DNA from: Auxenochlorella pyrenoidosa
Lineage: Eukaryota > Chlorophyta > Trebouxiophyceae > Chlorellales > Chlorellaceae
NCBI GenBank assembly: GCA_001430745.1
Contig: KQ482038.1
Coordinates: 326,827 to 340,287 of the forward strand
Reading direction: 5' to 3'
Length of the DNA stretch: 13,461 bases
Of this stretch, positions 10,501 through 13,461 are shown piece by piece; position 1 is the stretch's first letter, and every line of letters begins with the position of its first letter. Position numbers and translations under genes: made by a program. Under the pieces are notes generated by a model, which did no database searches, was not told where the DNA came from, and saw only the letters and a list, made by a program, of their open reading frames with translations.

Positions 10501-12665
10501 GCAGGCAGGGCATGCAGGCATGAGGAGGACATGGAGGGGAGCCTGCGTGGCTGGCTGGGTGGGCTCGATGATTCGGAGAGGCATGGTTGGATGACCAGCC
10601 GTGATTTGGTTGGCAGGAAACGCTGGGGCTGGAAGGCAGAGGCCACTGGGCAGCAGGCAGAAGGGCAGGCGGGCAGGCAGGCGGGCAGGCAGGCGGGCGG
10701 GGTGGGCAGGTTGGAGGGTTGGGTGGCAGCATGGCATGCTCAAGAAAATGCTGCGTTGGTTTGCAGGCAGGCAGGCATGCTCACGAGAAGGGGGGTGCCA
10801 GCGGGGCTGACGGCAAGCTTCATGCCCGAGCTCGGCCCCCTGGGCACATCACCCAGCGCAAGCCTGCAACCCGAACAGATGGCAGAGCGGGGCGCTGGGT
10901 GTTGCCTGGGTGGCTGACAGGGACCAGGCAGGGTAGGCTGGTTCCACCTCTGACTGAACACTGCTGCGACTGGTGGCGTGACTGGCGGGCTGTGCAGCGT
11001 ATGCAGGCTTTTCGGGGCTTGCGGGGGCACCGCTGCGGCATGCATGCCAGCTCGACTGCGCCTCTGCGCTGCGGCCCGCGCTGCTGTCACCCCCACCCCA
11101 CCAGGTGCGGGCCGTGTCGTTGAACTGCTTGACCACTGCCCGCAGAAGGCCGGGGTTGGGCATCTCATTGTAGGCTAGCAGCTTGGTGCCGTTGGGGAGG
11201 GTGGCCAGGCGCACGTCAACGGCAGGGAAGGGCGAGGCCGCCGCGCCCAGCTGCCGCCAGCCCGCCGGCCGGCGGTCCAGCAGCAGGCAGGTCAGGACGG
11301 GCCTGCCGCGGTTGAACCGATCGGCGAAGGCCACGCAGGGCTGCCCGCTGGCCGCGTCGAACGCCAGGGAGGGGCCGAAGAAGGCGCCGGGGCCGGCGGT
11401 GGTGGGCGGAGAACCAATGGTGGAGCCCCCGCCTGCGGGCTTCCAGGTCTTGCTGCCGGGCAGCCAGGCGAGGACGTTGATGAATCCGCTGTTCACTCCT
11501 TTGTCCAGCACGGCTCTGCAGGGGTGCAGAAAGGGTGCGGCAGGCTGCTGACAGGCCGGCCCAAGGCAGGGAGCGCGGCTGCGTATGCCTGGGGGCACAG
11601 CAGGGGGGCTGCCGTCAGGCAAAGCGCCGTTGGCATCGCCAGGCGTGGGCCACGTGCATGGCACAGGGCAGCAGGCAGAGGAGGAAACTGAAGCAGCAGG
11701 CAGCGCAGGGCCAGCAGGCCTGCAGTGGCGCATGCATGCACGCACGCGTCGCCGTAGGGCAGGTGATGCAGCCAGGCGGGGAAGGCAATGCACTCGTCGC
11801 CCTGGCAGCGCTCTTGTTTAGGCTTCATGTATGTCTTATCGCAACAAAACTTGCGACACAGACCCGCTCACACATACAGCCGCCTGGCAGGGGAGGCCTT
11901 GAGGTCGACGGCTGCAACGGCGCCAACAGTGAGCCCTGGCTGTCCCAGCGGGCTCCACTTGCCGGTTGCGGCGTCGAAGCGGGTCACTGTGAGCTTCCGT
12001 CCAGTGGACGCGTCGTCAAACGCGCAAACGGGCGCGCCAGTCGCGTCCAGCGCCAGGCTGACGAGCCGGGCAGCGGCGGGCGATGCGCCGCCGCGGGCGC
12101 CCACGGGCGCCCAGCTGTGGCGGGGCAGCAGGGTGAGGGGCCGCGGCAGGGTCAGCTGGCTGGCTGCAATCAACCTGGAGGGGCTGTTGAGGAGCAGCAG
12201 CGCAGCGGCCTCTCTGGGGCTGCTCGAGTGCTCCGGCCGACATGCATGCGTCCCCCACCAGGCAGCAATCCTACTTGAGTGGCTGCCGCCTGGCTGGCGG
12301 CGGCGGGGGCTTGCGCGGAGGTGGCGCGACAACGGCGAACGCATTGCCTGCACAGGAGCGGGAAGCCGGCGTGCTGAGGGTGCAGAGGAATGCTGCACAG
12401 GGTGCCAGCTGGCGATGCGCTTATGGGCAGGGCCCACCAGCATAGCAGCACCGCACAGCAGCTGCAGGGGCCTGCGGAAAGGCGCGTTCGCAGGAAGTGG
12501 ATGCATGCAGTTGCCAATGCATCATCCTTTGGAGAGCTGTCTGCTACCTTGAAGGCTGAGGAGCAGCAGCAGTGCGCAGAGCGCGCGATCTGCCGCTGCT
12601 CGCTGCCGCCGGGCACGCGGCTGCGGCGCCAACAGTGTGCCGGCCAGCACAGCGCCTCCCGCCAT
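7526..12665 (-). CDS. 14-repeat beta-propeller protein with N-terminal hydrophobic segment, 796 residues
   Basis: Exons in transcript order are 12665-12548, 12163-11872, 11515-11102, 10863-10785, 10490-10117, 9623-9212, 8951-8790, 8627-8495, 8205-8029 and 7755-7526; they sum to 2391 bases. The start is the first ATG after an in-frame TGA. Residues 29-38 (ALCALLLLLS) are a hydrophobic core after an Arg-rich stretch, read as a signal peptide or signal anchor. From residue 57 there are 14 repeats of 47-65 residues, each opening with an aromatic residue (57, 109, 161, 223, 275, 322, 377, 427, 483, 536, 583, 648, Phe700, 750). The pattern is W-x-P-V/L-G, then SLA-D-x-x-G-x-P-Y-V-A-Y/F-x-D, then a strand such as KLTVTRF. 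Such W-to-W repeats of about 50 residues are beta-propeller blades. N-glycosylation sequons lie at Asn245, 269, 405, 420, 489 and 710. No catalytic residues were identified; ligand binding is only an inference. The family was not recognised. Confidence 0.87.
8206..8494 (-). other. GC-AG intron in the propeller gene
   Basis: On the coding strand the donor is GCAG|GCAAGC (intron starts at 8494) and the acceptor GCTGCAG|CC (intron ends at 8206). No GT downstream of the GFAPGYA codons precedes the in-frame TAA. Splicing in phase 1 gives FAPGYAAFLSVVVDSRG, which keeps blade 12 in register with its neighbours. Confidence 0.82.
10000..10058. repeat. CGTAGCATGC short tandem repeat in a propeller intron
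   Basis: About five imperfect 9-10 base units lie at 10007-10054, with core TAGCATGC, preceded by a partial copy. They lie in intron 10116-9624, close to its donor on the coding strand. The unit contains the palindrome GCATGC. Confidence 0.8.
10663..10705. repeat. GGGCAGGCAGGC tandem repeat in a propeller intron
   Basis: Two perfect 12-base units at 10671-10694 are flanked by partial units made of GGGC and AGGC. They lie in intron 10784-10491. On the coding strand this is a C-rich GCCTGCCTGCCC tract upstream of the acceptor and may serve as part of the polypyrimidine tract. Confidence 0.8.
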
Positions 12666-13208
12666 GATCGTGCTGCCCGATACAGGGTCTCGGATCTTGT
12701 TCTCGTGCAATACCGCGTTTCAAGACGGGTTGTAGCCGAGGGAGGCAGCACTGGGCGGCAAAGCTGAGGCAGCAGCAGATCCTCTAAAAGAGATGTTCCG
12801 TGGAGTTGGTTTGTCAGTAGAAGGATGAAAGAGCCAGCCGACTTTACGTGTGGTCGCCAGCTCCAGCAGCAGTACCGGTGCGGAAGCCGCGGCTGCAGAG
12901 ATCCTGCGCCTCACAACGCGCTCATCAGCTCCATCTCTGTCACAGGGCCTGGATCCATTCGGTAGCAGTCGGAATGCGCTCCTCTGCCTGAAAGACCAAG
13001 TTTTTCATGCAAGATCACAGGCTTGACCAGACGGCGCCGCCAGGCAGCACGAGCGGCAGCCCGTGCAAGGAGGGTTGCGTTTTGGACGTGCTGCGGCCAA
13101 CGAGTATCGCAGTGAGGTTGCTGACGTAGAGGCGCCTAAGTAGTGCAGGTGTAGATGTACACAAGGTGAAGGAGCGGCCAGCATTGTTCAAGCACAAGTA
13201 AAACAAAA
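12666..13208. other. Upstream region of the propeller gene
   Basis: These 543 bases hold the presumed promoter and 5' UTR of the propeller gene and the 3' flank of the tRNA gene. Minus-strand open frames of about 60 codons at 12720-12914 and 13015-13206 show no recognisable domain. No convincing TATA box or other control element for the propeller gene was found. Confidence 0.5.
13200..13208 (-). terminator. RNA polymerase III terminator of tRNA-Leu
   Basis: On the minus strand the tRNA is followed at once by TTTTGTTTT, two runs of four T separated by one G. A run of four or more T downstream of a tRNA is the standard Pol III stop. Confidence 0.85.
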
Positions 13209-13314
13209 TGTCACCAGCAGGATTCGAACCTGCGCCCCCGAAGGGAAGAGAGTATCCGATGGTACGGAAGCATTAGCTTGAATCTCCCTCGTTAGACCAC
13301 TCCGACATGGTGAC
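13209..13314 (-). tRNA. tRNA-Leu(CAA) with a 24-base intron
   Basis: The 7-bp acceptor stem is GTCACCA (13314-13308) with TGGTGAC (13216-13210) and discriminator A at 13209. The D arm has stem TCG/CGA and loop GAGTGGTCTAA. The anticodon stem GGAGA/TCTCT encloses loop TTCAAG + C with anticodon CAA at 13280-13278. An intron of 24 bases (13276-13253) follows position 37, the canonical site for eukaryotic nuclear tRNA introns. A long variable arm TCCC-TTC-GGGG marks class II, as expected for Leu. The T arm is GCAGG-TTCGAAT-CCTGC, containing B box GGTTCGAATCC. CCA is not encoded. The mature length without the intron is 82 bases, normal for tRNA-Leu. This is a nuclear, functional-looking gene. Confidence 0.97.
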
Positions 13315-13461
13315 ATGCAGGAATCCGGGCTGAATGTTTGCAATACATATATGCAAAAAAAGATTTTTTCGAGATTCTTTTTGCGAATTTCAGCTGATGC
13401 ATCAATCCGACGTGACCCAGCCGCCTTACCACTTTGCACTGCCTGCCCAGCTCCCTGACCC
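13315..13461. promoter_or_regulatory. AT-rich 5' flank of the tRNA gene with TATA-like element
   Basis: On the minus strand, GCATATATGTATTG lies about 27-40 bases upstream of the tRNA 5' end (13341-13354), matching the TATA-like element found near -30 of plant tRNA genes. Farther up, GCAAAAA (13353-13359) and TTTTTGC (13378-13384) form an inverted repeat around A/T runs. This is the most AT-rich part of the window. No gene is recognised to its right. Confidence 0.55.

Noticed and set aside
10000..10705. Repeat clusters considered as CRISPR array or transposon ends
   Set aside because: Units are 9-12 bases without spacers and lie inside spliceosomal introns; there are no terminal inverted repeats or transposase genes.
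12500..12523. 7-bp inverted repeat GATGCAT / ATGCATC
   Set aside because: It lies in the first propeller intron; GCATGC and TGCAT words are frequent across the window, so a specific role is not supported.
12720..13206. Small minus-strand open frames upstream of the propeller gene
   Set aside because: They lack recognisable motifs, partly depend on TTG starts, and the propeller start is fixed by an in-frame TGA just upstream of 12665.

Overview
The window looks like nuclear DNA of a green alga, most likely a GC-rich trebouxiophyte of the Chlorella type. This placement is an inference from four things. The sequence is very GC-rich. It carries many spliceosomal introns of roughly 130-490 bases. 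The chlorophyte poly(A) signal TGTAA lies behind the first gene. The first gene is a CDK of the plant CDKE/CDK8 type. There is also an intron-bearing nuclear tRNA-Leu(CAA) with a plant-like upstream TATA region. Nothing bacterial, viral or transposon-like was recognised.

Layout from left to right. (1) 207-2735, plus strand: the last seven exons of a CDK8/CDKE kinase, the catalytic subunit of the Mediator kinase module; its N-terminal part lies left of the window. (2) 3353-4940, plus strand: a four-exon ankyrin-repeat protein of 389 residues. (3) 5419-7274, minus strand, convergent with the ankyrin gene: a six-exon class I S-adenosylmethionine-dependent methyltransferase of 268 residues. (4) 7526-12665, minus strand, directly upstream of the methyltransferase and in the same orientation: a ten-exon gene for a 796-residue protein with an N-terminal hydrophobic segment and 14 repeats of a Trp-initiated beta-propeller blade. 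(5) 13209-13314, minus strand: tRNA-Leu(CAA) with a 24-base intron.

Exon models were built by hand. Frame, splice phase and family or internal-repeat alignment agree at every junction, and each complete coding sequence sums to a whole number of codons ending in a stop. The start codon of the ankyrin gene and the first acceptor of the propeller gene are the least certain points.

The genes do not look like one pathway: one is a transcription regulator, one a protein-interaction scaffold, one a small-molecule or unassigned methyltransferase, one a probable secreted or membrane propeller, and one a tRNA. The best leads are the 14-blade propeller, whose N-terminal segment looks like the missing last strand of blade 14; two GC-AG introns among 23 complete introns; an ankyrin array with a 37-39 residue period and introns at homologous positions; introns with G-rich 5' halves facing C-rich 3' halves in the kinase; and a perfect 11-bp hairpin just upstream of the methyltransferase start. 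I found no convincing previously undescribed multi-gene system.
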